Shown here: piece after piece, positions 8,326 to 15,823 of the stretch
Numbering within the stretch: the stretch's first letter is position 1
Layout of the letters: the number at the start of each line of letters is the position of its first letter
Assembly: GCA_045123995.1 (NCBI GenBank)
Contig: JBGVKY010000026.1
Span: forward strand, 62,001 to 126,000
DNA from: HGM11501 sp045123995
Lineage (GTDB): Bacteria > Bacillota > Clostridia > CAKSNL01 > HGM11501
DNA length: 64,000 nucleotides
Direction: 5' to 3'
The notes under the pieces: model-generated
The model's input: only the letters and a program-made list of their open reading frames with translations
Database searches by the model: none
Told to the model about the DNA's origin: nothing
Position numbers and translations under genes: made by a program

Positions 8326-9023
8326 AACTTTATTATGATTTGCATATTCATTCTGCTCTGTCTCCCTGCGGAGATAATGATATGACTCCTAATAACATAG
8401 TTAATATGGCTATTATAAAAGGGCTGGGCGTTATAGCGGTTACTGACCATAACAGCGCGGGTAACGTAAGGGCGGTAACAAATGTGGCAAAAGATGATAT
8501 TTTAGTAATTCCCGGAATGGAAGTTACTACCAGCGAGGAAGTACATGTTCTTTGTTATTTTCCTACAGTGGACGCAGCAGAGGATATGGGTAAGCTTGTT
8601 TACGACTGCCTTCCGCAAATTAAAAACAAGGCGGAAATTTTCGGTAATCAGTATTATATGGACGAAAACGATGTGGTAAAAAGGGAAGAGGAACGTCTTT
8701 TGATAAGTGCCACTTCATTAAATATATATAAAGTTAAGGAAGAGGCTGAAAAAAGAGGTGGAATTATGGTTCCTGCTCATGTAGATAAATCAAGCTACAG
8801 CGTACACTCAAACCTTGGGTTTATGCCACCTGATCTTGAGATAAGTTCTGTTGAAATAACAGAGAAAAATATAGAGAAAATGAAAAAAATATATCCCGGA
8901 TGCAATCTGTTTATAAGCTCAGATGCCCATTATCTTGAGGATATTTCAGAGCCTGAAAGAGTTTTGGATATTTTAGACAAAAAAACCGAAGATTTTGTTG
9001 AAAATTTGTCTAAAATTAAGTAA
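8322..9023 (+). CDS. PHP-domain phosphoesterase
   Basis: 233 residues of a PHP metal-dependent phosphoesterase. Metal-binding motifs: DLHIHSALSPCGD at 6-18, VTDHNSAGN, the conserved Glu in GMEVTTSEE, HVDKSSYS and ISSDAHYLED. It has no polymerase or TrpH-specific extension. The 4-base overlap with the DRTGG gene implies co-translation, so it probably acts in the same pathway, for example removing a phosphate from a nucleotide or signalling molecule. Substrate unknown. Confidence 0.88.
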   Translation: MKLYYDLHIHSALSPCGDNDMTPNNIVNMAIIKGLGVIAVTDHNSAGNVRAVTNVAKDDILVIPGMEVTTSEEVHVLCYFPTVDAAEDMGKLVYDCLPQIKNKAEIFGNQYYMDENDVVKREEERLLISATSLNIYKVKEEAEKRGGIMVPAHVDKSSYSVHSNLGFMPPDLEISSVEITEKNIEKMKKIYPGCNLFISSDAHYLEDISEPERVLDILDKKTEDFVENLSKIK

Positions 9024-9061
9024 GGAATTTTCGATAAAATTGTAGATTTTTTGTATTGATT

Positions 9062-9079
9062 TTGTTATAATTATAACGA
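9062..9079 (+). promoter_or_regulatory. Rex-like operator over an extended -10 box
   Basis: TTGTTATAATTATAACGA is a near-perfect inverted repeat (one mismatch per 9-base arm) matching the clostridial Rex consensus TTGTTAANNNNTTAACAA at 11 of its 14 specified bases. It contains TATAAT (9066-9071) preceded by TGT, an extended -10. It lies 81 bases upstream of the NAD-linked hydrogenase operon. Rex releases DNA when NADH/NAD+ is high, which would induce this NADH-oxidising hydrogenase. No rex gene is in the window. Confidence 0.6.
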
Positions 9080-9159
9080 TGTACTTTTTTAAGTAATATT
9101 CGTGTGTTTATGTAGGTTAGATATACGAAAAGAAGAATAAATTAGCAGGAGGTATTGTT

Positions 9160-9645
9160 ATGGAAAAGAAAGGCGTTGCTTTCAACGGAACTTTAGAGCA
9201 GGAAAAGAAGCTCAAAGCTGTAATTGAGCAACATAAGGACCAGGCAGGAGCTGCAATTCCCGTACTTCATGAAGCACAGGAAATTTACGGCTATCTTCCC
9301 ATCGAAGTACAGAAAATGATTGCGGAAGGACTAGGGGTATCCCTTGCAGATATCTACGGAATAGTTACATTCTATGCGAGATTTACTCTTAATCCCAAGG
9401 GTGAAAATGCCTTGGCTGTATGCCTCGGAACAGCATGCTACGTTAAGGGTTCCGGAGATATTATCAACAAGGCACAGGAAATTTTAGGAATCGGAGTAGG
9501 TGAATGCACTCCCGACCGTAAATTCTCTATCGAAGCAACTCGTTGCATAGGTGCTTGCGGACTTGCTCCTGTAATGACAATCAATGATGATGTTTACGGC
9601 AGAATTACTGCTGACGACGTTCCCGGAATAATCGCTAAATATTGA
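9160..9645 (+). CDS. hydC: NAD-linked hydrogenase subunit, NuoE-like [2Fe-2S] protein
   Basis: 161 residues, thioredoxin-like [2Fe-2S] subunit homologous to NuoE/HydC/HndA. A helical N-domain (about 1-75, with AAIPVLHEAQEIYGYLP) is followed by the cluster domain with CLGTACYVKGS and the paired Cys of ATRCIGACGLAPV. It passes electrons between the flavin subunit and the hydrogenase. It is the first gene of the operon, behind AGCAGGAGG and the Rex-like site. The next gene starts within three bases of its stop. Confidence 0.95.
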   Translation: MEKKGVAFNGTLEQEKKLKAVIEQHKDQAGAAIPVLHEAQEIYGYLPIEVQKMIAEGLGVSLADIYGIVTFYARFTLNPKGENALAVCLGTACYVKGSGDIINKAQEILGIGVGECTPDRKFSIEATRCIGACGLAPVMTINDDVYGRITADDVPGIIAKY

Positions 9646-9647
9646 TT

Positions 9648-10187
9648 ATGAGAGAGATTTCGTTACATATTCTGGATATCGCCCAGAACTCAATCAGTGC
9701 AGAAGCTTCGCTGGTTAAGATAACCGTTTGTGAAAGTGTAAAGGAAAATAAACTTACGGTAACCGTTTCCGATAACGGAAAGGGAATGAGCGATAAAATG
9801 GTTGAGAAAGTCGTTGATCCTTTTACCACAGGAAGAAGAACAAGGAAAGTTGGCCTTGGCATTCCCCTGATTAAGCAGGCGGCAGAGCTTACGGGCGGAA
9901 ACTTTTCGCTGACTTCCACGTTAGGAAAAGGAACAGACTTGACGGCGGTATTTGTGCTTGACAGCATTGACCGTCAGCCCCTGGGGAATATGGCAGACAC
10001 TATACTTGGTCTTATAACGAGTCATGAAAAAGTTGATTTTCTTTATCTTCATAAAACGGATAAAAATGAATTTTCATTGGATACGAGAGAGATAAAGAGG
10101 GTATTGGGCGGTATATCCCTTTCTTTGCCGGATGTTTATACCTGGCTTTCAGAATGTCTTAAAGAGGGAGAAGCCGAACTTAAGTAA
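9648..10187 (+). CDS. HATPase (histidine-kinase-like) protein inside the hydrogenase operon
   Basis: 179 residues with a GHKL ATPase domain: N-box ISLHILDIAQNSISA, G1 VSDNGKGM, G2 VGLGIPLIKQAAE, and GKGTDLTAVF. There is no dimerisation His box, sensor domain or membrane segment. About 60 C-terminal residues are unassigned. The ATG at 9648 matches the family start (MREISLHILDI); a TTG at 9642 overlaps the hydC stop. Orthologous ATPases often sit between nuoE-like and ferredoxin genes of clostridial hydrogenases, but the role there is not known. It could signal redox state or assist assembly. Confidence 0.88.
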   Translation: MREISLHILDIAQNSISAEASLVKITVCESVKENKLTVTVSDNGKGMSDKMVEKVVDPFTTGRRTRKVGLGIPLIKQAAELTGGNFSLTSTLGKGTDLTAVFVLDSIDRQPLGNMADTILGLITSHEKVDFLYLHKTDKNEFSLDTREIKRVLGGISLSLPDVYTWLSECLKEGEAELK

Positions 10188-10227
10188 GGCGTGAATAAAT
10201 CTTTATTCTAGAAAGGATGTATAATTG

Positions 10228-10593
10228 ATGAAAAGTTTAGCAGAACTTGAAGCAATAAGAAACAAAACCTTAAACAGTGTTATTATGAGAAATGACGATG
10301 ACAGAATTCGTGTAGTTGTTGGTATGGCAACCTGCGGTATTGCAGCGGGAGCTCGTCCTGTAATGAATGCATTCATGGATGAAATCGCAAAGAGAGGTTT
10401 AGGTAACGTTGCGGTTACACAGACCGGATGCATAGGTGTATGCAGACTTGAACCTATTGTTGAAGTTTATCTTCCCGGACAGGAAAAGGTTACCTATGTA
10501 AAGATGGATGAGAAGAAAGCTGTTGAAATTGTGGCAGAACATCTGGTAAACGGCATAGTAGTAAATAAGTATACAATCGGCGCTGCCGAATAA
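10228..10593 (+). CDS. hndB: HndB-like thioredoxin-fold ferredoxin
   Basis: 121-residue small subunit of NAD(P)-linked hydrogenase, [2Fe-2S] thioredoxin-like. It has GMATCGIAAGARPVM near residue 35 and VTQTGCIGVCRLEPIVEV near residue 70, giving three Cys in these motifs rather than four. The ATG at 10228 follows GAAAGGA by ten bases; a TTG three bases upstream is possible. It lies between the ATPase and the NuoF-like gene, as in hnd operons. Confidence 0.9.
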   Translation: MKSLAELEAIRNKTLNSVIMRNDDDRIRVVVGMATCGIAAGARPVMNAFMDEIAKRGLGNVAVTQTGCIGVCRLEPIVEVYLPGQEKVTYVKMDEKKAVEIVAEHLVNGIVVNKYTIGAAE

Positions 10594-10624
10594 TTCATAA
10601 TTATAGAAAGGATCGGTGTTAAGT

Positions 10625-12418
10625 ATGGATATGGTAAGAGGACACGTTCTGTGCTGCGGCGGTACAGGCTGTACATCTTCCGGCAGCGAAGGTATCATAG
10701 CTGAAATGGAAGCTCAGCTTAAAGCTTTCGGCCTTGACAAGGAAATCAAGGTTATCAAAACCGGATGTTTCGGACTTTGTGCGTTAGGCCCCATCGTGGT
10801 TGTATATCCCGAAGGTGCTTTTTACAGCAGAGTTGAAAAAGGAGACGTAAAGGAAATCGTTGAAGAACATCTCTTAAAGGGTAGAATTGTTAAGAGACTT
10901 TTGTATGCTGAAACAGTTGAAGGCGACAATATAAAGAGCCTTAACGAAGTAGGCTTCTATAAGAGCCAGAAGAGAGTTGCTCTTCGTAACTGCGGTGTTA
11001 TTGACCCTGAGAACATTGACGAATATATCGCAATGGACGGTTATAAGGCTCTCGGTAAGGTATTGACCGAGATGACACAGCAGGAAGTTATTGATACGAT
11101 TTTAGCTTCCGGACTCAGAGGAAGAGGCGGTGCCGGCTTCCCCACAGGCAGAAAATGGCAGTTTACATATTCTGCTCCCGGAAAAGAGAAGATTGTTGCG
11201 TGTAATGCGGACGAGGGAGACCCCGGTGCATTCATGGACAGAAGCGTTCTGGAAGGAGACCCCCACTGCCTTATCGAAGCTATGGCAATCGCAGCTTATG
11301 CGGTAGGTGCTGACCAGGGTTATATCTATGTAAGAGCAGAATATCCCATCGCTGTTAAGAGATTACAGATAGCAATAGACCAGGCTAAGGAATATGGTCT
11401 TTTGGGTAAGAATATTTTCGGAACAAAGTTCAGCTTTAACCTTGAAATCCGTCTTGGTGCAGGTGCATTCGTTTGCGGTGAAGAAACAGCGCTTATGCGT
11501 TCTATCGAAGGTCACAGAGGTGAGCCTAAGTGCAGACCTCCTTTCCCTGCAATCAAGGGATTGTTTGATAAACCCACCTTGCTTAATAACGTTGAAACCT
11601 ATGCAAACATCACTCAGATTATCTTAAATGGTGCAGAGTGGTTCGCAAGCATGGGTACAGAAAAGAGCAAAGGTACAAAAGTATTCGCGCTGGGTGGAAA
11701 AATCAACAACACAGGTCTTGTGGAAATCCCCATGGGTACAACACTCCGTGAAGTTATTTATGACATCGGTGGCGGAATTCCGGGAGGCAAGAAGTTTAAG
11801 GCAGCTCAGACAGGCGGACCTTCCGGCGGATGTATTCCTGCAGAACATCTTGATGTTCCCATTGACTATGATAACCTTATTGCTATCGGCTCAATGATGG
11901 GTTCCGGCGGTCTTATCGTAATGGATGAAGATACCTGTATGGTTGATATCGCTAAATTCTTCCTGGAATTTACCGTTGATGAATCCTGCGGTAAGTGTGC
12001 ACCCTGCAGAATCGGTACAAAGAGAATGCTCGAAATCTTAGAAAAGATTACAGAGGGTAAGGGTACACTCGAAGATATCGATACTTTGGAAGAACTTGCT
12101 GAAACAATTAAGACCAGTGCTTTCTGCGGACTCGGACAGACAGCTCCCAACCCCGTACTCAGCACATTAAGATATTTCAGAGACGAATATATTGCACACG
12201 TTGTGGACAAGACCTGTCCTGCCGGCGTATGTAAGAAGCTTCTTCGTTATGAAATCGACAAAGAAAAGTGTAAAGGCTGCTCTGCTTGTGCAAGAAAGTG
12301 CCCTGTTGGCGCAATCACAGGTGAAATCAAGAGCCCCTATACAATTGATCCCAATAAGTGTATTAAGTGCGGCGTATGTGTTGATACCTGTAAGTTCAAT
12401 GCAGTAGTGAAGAAATAA
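10625..12418 (+). CDS. hydB: NAD-linked hydrogenase flavin subunit, NuoF-like
   Basis: 597 residues. Order: thioredoxin-like [2Fe-2S] domain (about 1-95; CCGGTGCTSS, TGCFGLCALGP), FMN/NADH-binding NuoF domain (RGRGGAGFPTGRKW, CNADEGDPGAFMDR), SLBB domain, [4Fe-4S] domain (SCGKCAPCRIGT), and a C-terminal 2x[4Fe-4S] ferredoxin (CKGCSACARKCP, CIKCGVCVDTC). It oxidises NADH and, in bifurcating relatives, couples this to ferredoxin. The ATG at 10625 follows GAAAGGA by about ten bases; a GTG at 10616 lies too close to that site. It is followed 18 bases later by hydA. Confidence 0.96.
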   Translation: MDMVRGHVLCCGGTGCTSSGSEGIIAEMEAQLKAFGLDKEIKVIKTGCFGLCALGPIVVVYPEGAFYSRVEKGDVKEIVEEHLLKGRIVKRLLYAETVEGDNIKSLNEVGFYKSQKRVALRNCGVIDPENIDEYIAMDGYKALGKVLTEMTQQEVIDTILASGLRGRGGAGFPTGRKWQFTYSAPGKEKIVACNADEGDPGAFMDRSVLEGDPHCLIEAMAIAAYAVGADQGYIYVRAEYPIAVKRLQIAIDQAKEYGLLGKNIFGTKFSFNLEIRLGAGAFVCGEETALMRSIEGHRGEPKCRPPFPAIKGLFDKPTLLNNVETYANITQIILNGAEWFASMGTEKSKGTKVFALGGKINNTGLVEIPMGTTLREVIYDIGGGIPGGKKFKAAQTGGPSGGCIPAEHLDVPIDYDNLIAIGSMMGSGGLIVMDEDTCMVDIAKFFLEFTVDESCGKCAPCRIGTKRMLEILEKITEGKGTLEDIDTLEELAETIKTSAFCGLGQTAPNPVLSTLRYFRDEYIAHVVDKTCPAGVCKKLLRYEIDKEKCKGCSACARKCPVGAITGEIKSPYTIDPNKCIKCGVCVDTCKFNAVVKK

Positions 12419-12436
12419 GAAAGGGAGGGGATTGAA

Positions 12437-14188
12437 ATGTCAAAAAATATGGTAAATTTAAAGATAAACGGAAAAGATATACAAGTTCCCGAAGGATATA
12501 CAATTCTTCAGGCTGCAAGAGAAGCCAAAATTCATATTCCCACACTGTGCTATCTTAAGGACTTAAACGAACTTGGCGCATGCAGAATGTGTGTTGTTGA
12601 GATTAAGGGTGCAAGAGCGCTTCAGGCAGCTTGCGTATACCCTGTTGCAGAGGGAATTGAAGTTTTCACCAATTCTCCTAAGGTAAGAAGTGCAAGAAAG
12701 GCTACACTTGAGCTTATTTTATCAAACCACAATAAAAAGTGTCTTTCTTGCGTAAGAAACGGAAACTGCGAACTTCAGAAGCTTTCTGAAGAACTTGGTA
12801 TTGACAAGGTTCGTTTCGGAACAGAAGAAGAAAATACAAAATATGAATTAGATAATAGCTCACCTTCTTATGTAAGAGACAACAATAAGTGCGTACTTTG
12901 CAGAAGATGTATTGCAGCTTGCGATAATCAGCAGATCAGTGTAATTCAGGCAAAGGAAAGAGGCTTTGCTACTAATATAGGCGGAGCATTTGACCTTCCT
13001 GTTGCAGAAACTCCCTGTATTTACTGCGGTCAGTGTATCGTTGCTTGCCCCACAGGTGCTCTTTCTGAAAAGGACGACACACAGAAGGTTTGGGATGCCA
13101 TTGCAGATCCTGATAAGCACGTTGTATTCCAGACAGCTCCCGCTGTAAGAGCAGCAATCGGCGAAGAATTCGGTATTAAAGCAGGAACTGCAACTACTGG
13201 TAAGATGGTCGCTGCTATAAGAGCTTTAGGTGCCGATAAGGTATTTGATACAGATACAGGTGCCGACCTTACAATCATGGAAGAGGGAACAGAATTTATC
13301 AACAGATTTACAAAGGGCGAAAATCTTCCATTGATCACATCCTGCAGCCCCGGTTGGGTTAAGTATTGTGAAACATACTATCCCGAATTTATTAAGAATC
13401 TTTCATCTGCAAAATCTCCCATGGAAATGTTCGGTGCAATTCTTAAGACTTATTATTGCGAGAAGAACAATATAGACCCTGAAAAGATTTTCGTAGTTGC
13501 TGTTATGCCCTGTACATCCAAGAAGTTTGAGGCTTCACGCCCTGAAATGAGCGATGCTGGACACGGTCAGGATATTGACGTATCCATCACAACAAGAGAA
13601 CTTGCAAGAATGATTAAGTCTGCAGGTATCGACTATGTAAATCTTGAAGATGAGCATTTCGACCAGCCCTTCGGTGATGCAACAGGCGCAGGCGTTATCT
13701 TCGGTGCAACAGGCGGTGTTATGGAAGCTGCTCTTCGTACAGTAAGCGAAGTTCTTACAGGCAAGAGTCTGGAGAACATTGACTTTAAGGCTGTAAGAGG
13801 AACGAAGGGTGTTAAGACTGCTAAGCTTACAATCGCAGGCAAGGAAGTAAGCATTGCGGTTGCTCATGGTGTTGCAAACATCAATAAGGTTTTGGAAGAC
13901 GTTAAGTCAGGAAAAGCTCATTACGATTTCATCGAAATGATGGCTTGCCCCGGCGGTTGCGTATGCGGTGGTGGACAGCCCATTCACAGCGCAGAATATC
14001 TTATGGACCATGACCTTAAGGCACTTCGTGCAAAGGCTCTCTACTCTGAAGATACACATTCTGAGCTCAGAAAATCTCACGAAAATCCCTCAATCAAGTT
14101 GCTTTATAAGGAGTTCCTTGGTGAACCTTGCGGACATAAGGCTCACGAACTTCTCCATACAAAGTATCAGGAAAGAGCAAAATATTGA
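12437..14188 (+). CDS. hydA: Catalytic [FeFe] hydrogenase subunit
   Basis: 583 residues, group A bifurcating/HndD type. N-terminal [2Fe-2S] domain (CYLKDLNELGACRMC), His-Cys3 [4Fe-4S] site (HNKKCLSCVRNGNC), 2x[4Fe-4S] (CVLCRRCIAAC, CIYCGQCIVACP), H-cluster domain, and small-subunit-like C-terminus ending HELLHTKYQERAKY. L2 is VMPCTSKK and L3 is MACPGGCVCGGG. L1 is TSCSPGW: Cys303 keeps the proton-relay position but Ser304 replaces a cubane ligand Cys of the best-known enzymes. It reduces protons to H2. The operon ends at a strong terminator. Confidence 0.96.
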   Translation: MSKNMVNLKINGKDIQVPEGYTILQAAREAKIHIPTLCYLKDLNELGACRMCVVEIKGARALQAACVYPVAEGIEVFTNSPKVRSARKATLELILSNHNKKCLSCVRNGNCELQKLSEELGIDKVRFGTEEENTKYELDNSSPSYVRDNNKCVLCRRCIAACDNQQISVIQAKERGFATNIGGAFDLPVAETPCIYCGQCIVACPTGALSEKDDTQKVWDAIADPDKHVVFQTAPAVRAAIGEEFGIKAGTATTGKMVAAIRALGADKVFDTDTGADLTIMEEGTEFINRFTKGENLPLITSCSPGWVKYCETYYPEFIKNLSSAKSPMEMFGAILKTYYCEKNNIDPEKIFVVAVMPCTSKKFEASRPEMSDAGHGQDIDVSITTRELARMIKSAGIDYVNLEDEHFDQPFGDATGAGVIFGATGGVMEAALRTVSEVLTGKSLENIDFKAVRGTKGVKTAKLTIAGKEVSIAVAHGVANINKVLEDVKSGKAHYDFIEMMACPGGCVCGGGQPIHSAEYLMDHDLKALRAKALYSEDTHSELRKSHENPSIKLLYKEFLGEPCGHKAHELLHTKYQERAKY

Positions 14189-14193
14189 TAAAG

Positions 14194-14222
14194 AAAATCT
14201 CCGCTTCGGCGGAGATTTTTTT
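14194..14222 (+). terminator. Terminator of the hydrogenase operon
   Basis: An 11-bp stem (14194-14204 with 14209-14219), a TTCG tetraloop and a T-tract, directly after the hydA stop. Confidence 0.92.
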
Positions 14223-14232
14223 GTTAAGGAGG

Positions 14233-14479
14233 ATTTTCGTGAAAATTTTCTTTAAGCAATGCATGGGGATAATGAGAGTGCGAGCCGAAAAAATGCTGTT
14301 CGCATTTTTCAAAGTATCGCCCTTACCTTTGAACGGGAGGGGCAATTTTCGTAAAAATTTTCTTTAAGCAATGCATGGGGATAATGAGAGTGCGAGCCAA
14401 AAAAATGCTGTTCGCATTTTTCAAAGTATCGTCCTTACCCTTGAACGGGACGGGCGATTTTCGTAAAAATTTTCTTTGT
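14233..14479. repeat. Tandem 112-bp repeat, 2.2 copies
   Basis: Two adjacent near-identical units (14233-14344, 14345-14456) and a 23-base start of a third (14457-14479). Each opens ATTTTCGT(A/G)AAAATTTTC and contains a hairpin AAAAATGC/GCATTTTT with loop TGTTC. Copies differ by only a few substitutions. This fills most of the 358-base gene-free stretch between hydA and the regulator gene. Open frames across it show no protein-like character. The origin is unknown; it resembles an intergenic repeat family rather than an insertion sequence. Confidence 0.85.
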
Positions 14480-14492
14480 TGAAAATTTTTAC

Positions 14493-14521
14493 TTGACAAA
14501 CTGTACTAACTGTATTACAAT
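14493..14521 (+). promoter_or_regulatory. Sigma-A promoter of the YtrA-type operon
   Basis: Consensus TTGACA (14493-14498), 17-base spacer, TACAAT (14516-14521). Confidence 0.8.
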
Positions 14522-14532
14522 AAATAATACAG
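14510..14532 (+). promoter_or_regulatory. Probable operator for the GntR/YtrA regulator
   Basis: Perfect inverted repeat CTGTATTA (14510-14517) and TAATACAG (14525-14532), 7-base spacer, covering the -10 box. A related half-site CTGTACTA is at 14501-14508. Position suggests autorepression by the regulator encoded 15 bases downstream. Confidence 0.6.
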
Positions 14533-14546
14533 ATGGAGGTGATAAA

Positions 14547-14921
14547 GTGATAAAGTTGGATTACAGAGACAGTCGGGCATTATATGAGCAGGTTAAAGAA
14601 GAAATGAAAAAGCTTATAATCAAAGGGGTGGTAAAAACAGATGAAAAAATCCCGTCAGTAAGAGAATTGGCATGCACTCTGTCCATAAATCCCAACACCA
14701 TTCAGCGGGCATACAGAGAGCTTGAACAGGAGGGATACATCTATTCACTTCGAGCTAAAGGGTTTTTCGTATCGCCCGTAAGCGAAGAAAATACTAAAGA
14801 TAAAGTAAATAAGCTTGAAACAGAGCTTAAAAAAATAGCAAAAGAGCTTTTGTACTTAAACATTGACAAAAAAGAAATACAAGGTATTTTAGATGAATTA
14901 TATAGCGAAAAGGAGGAATGA
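14547..14921 (+). CDS. GntR-family regulator, YtrA subfamily
   Basis: 124 residues. The N-terminal winged helix-turn-helix has PSVRELACTLSINPNTIQRA and YRELEQEGYIYSLRAKGFFV; a short helical C-terminus replaces the large effector domain of other GntR proteins, defining the YtrA group. The GTG at 14547 lies six bases after GGAGGT; a longer frame to 14493 would begin inside the promoter. These regulators repress adjacent ABC transporter genes in response to cell-envelope stress. Its stop overlaps the GGAGGAATG region leading into the ABC ATPase gene. Confidence 0.92.
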   Translation: MIKLDYRDSRALYEQVKEEMKKLIIKGVVKTDEKIPSVRELACTLSINPNTIQRAYRELEQEGYIYSLRAKGFFVSPVSEENTKDKVNKLETELKKIAKELLYLNIDKKEIQGILDELYSEKEE

Positions 14922-14926
14922 AAAGA

Positions 14927-15823
14927 ATGATTAAAGCAAGCGGAATAATAAAAAAATTCGGTGATTTTACTGCCCTTTCGGGACTTGATCTTAACGCTAA
15001 AAAAGGCTCAGTTTACGGCCTTGTGGGTCCTAACGGTGCAGGAAAAACCACTTTCATAAAATGTCTTTTGGGCATTTATAAAGAAGACGAAGGAAATATA
15101 GAAGTAGAAGGCTCGCCCGTGGCAGAAAACGATATAAAACAGAAAATAGTGTACATAGGAGATGATTTATATTTCTTTCACGGCTACTCCATAAAGGATT
15201 TAGCTAAATATTATTCGGGAATTTATAAAAATTTTAGTTGGGAAGAATACGAAAGATTAAAGTCGGTATTTGGTATTGACGAGAAAAGAAAAATAAAACG
15301 CTTATCTAAAGGTATGCAAAAACAGGTTATGTTCTGGATTGGAATTGCCTGCAGGGGAGAGCTGCTTGTTTTAGACGAGCCCGTTGACGGACTTGACCCT
15401 GTTATGAGAAAAGCCATGTGGGGCATTGTTTTATCTAAAGTAGCAGAAGATAATTTAACGGTATTGGTATCCAGCCACAATCTCCGTGAGCTTGAAGATG
15501 TGTGCGACCATGTGGGAATCATGCATGAAGGAAAGGTTGTTATAGAAAAGTCATTAGATGATGTAAAGGGAAATATACATAAAATTCAGGTGGCCTTTGA
15601 AAACGAATTTCCCAAAGAAGTTAAACAAGAACTTAATATACTTAATGAAAATAAATTAGGCAGCGTAAATCTTTTGATTGTAAAGGATACGGAAAGCCGG
15701 ATAAGAGAAGTTATGGGAAAATACAATCCTTTAATAATGGATATTTTGCCCCTTACCCTTGAAGAAGTATTTATCTATGAGTTAGGAGGAATGGGATATG
15801 TTGTCAAAAATGTCTTATCTTAA
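14927..15823 (+). CDS. ABC transporter ATP-binding protein (YtrB-like)
   Basis: 298 residues. Walker A GPNGAGKTT near residue 34, signature LSKGMQKQ, Walker B LLVLDEPVDGLDP, switch His in VSSHNLRELEDVCDHVG. A C-terminal region of about 90 residues follows. The ATG at 14927 has AGGAGG at a ten-base distance; an ATG at 14918 would leave only one base. It overlaps the permease gene by 26 bases. Substrate unknown; the YtrA context suggests peptide antibiotic or envelope stress. Confidence 0.93.
   Translation: MIKASGIIKKFGDFTALSGLDLNAKKGSVYGLVGPNGAGKTTFIKCLLGIYKEDEGNIEVEGSPVAENDIKQKIVYIGDDLYFFHGYSIKDLAKYYSGIYKNFSWEEYERLKSVFGIDEKRKIKRLSKGMQKQVMFWIGIACRGELLVLDEPVDGLDPVMRKAMWGIVLSKVAEDNLTVLVSSHNLRELEDVCDHVGIMHEGKVVIEKSLDDVKGNIHKIQVAFENEFPKEVKQELNILNENKLGSVNLLIVKDTESRIREVMGKYNPLIMDILPLTLEEVFIYELGGMGYVVKNVLS

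Noticed and set aside
11394..11897. Overlapping open frames inside hydB
   Set aside because: Shadows of a well-supported NuoF-like gene in other frames.
14185..14367. Open frames through the hydA terminator and tandem repeats
   Set aside because: They run across a hairpin terminator and the 112-bp repeats and have no protein-like composition.
14233..14479. CRISPR array
   Set aside because: Units are contiguous 112-bp tandem copies with no spacers, and no cas genes are present.
14493..14546. N-terminal extension of the YtrA-type regulator
   Set aside because: It would begin at the TTG of the -35 box and translate the promoter; GGAGGT before the GTG at 14547 marks the real start.
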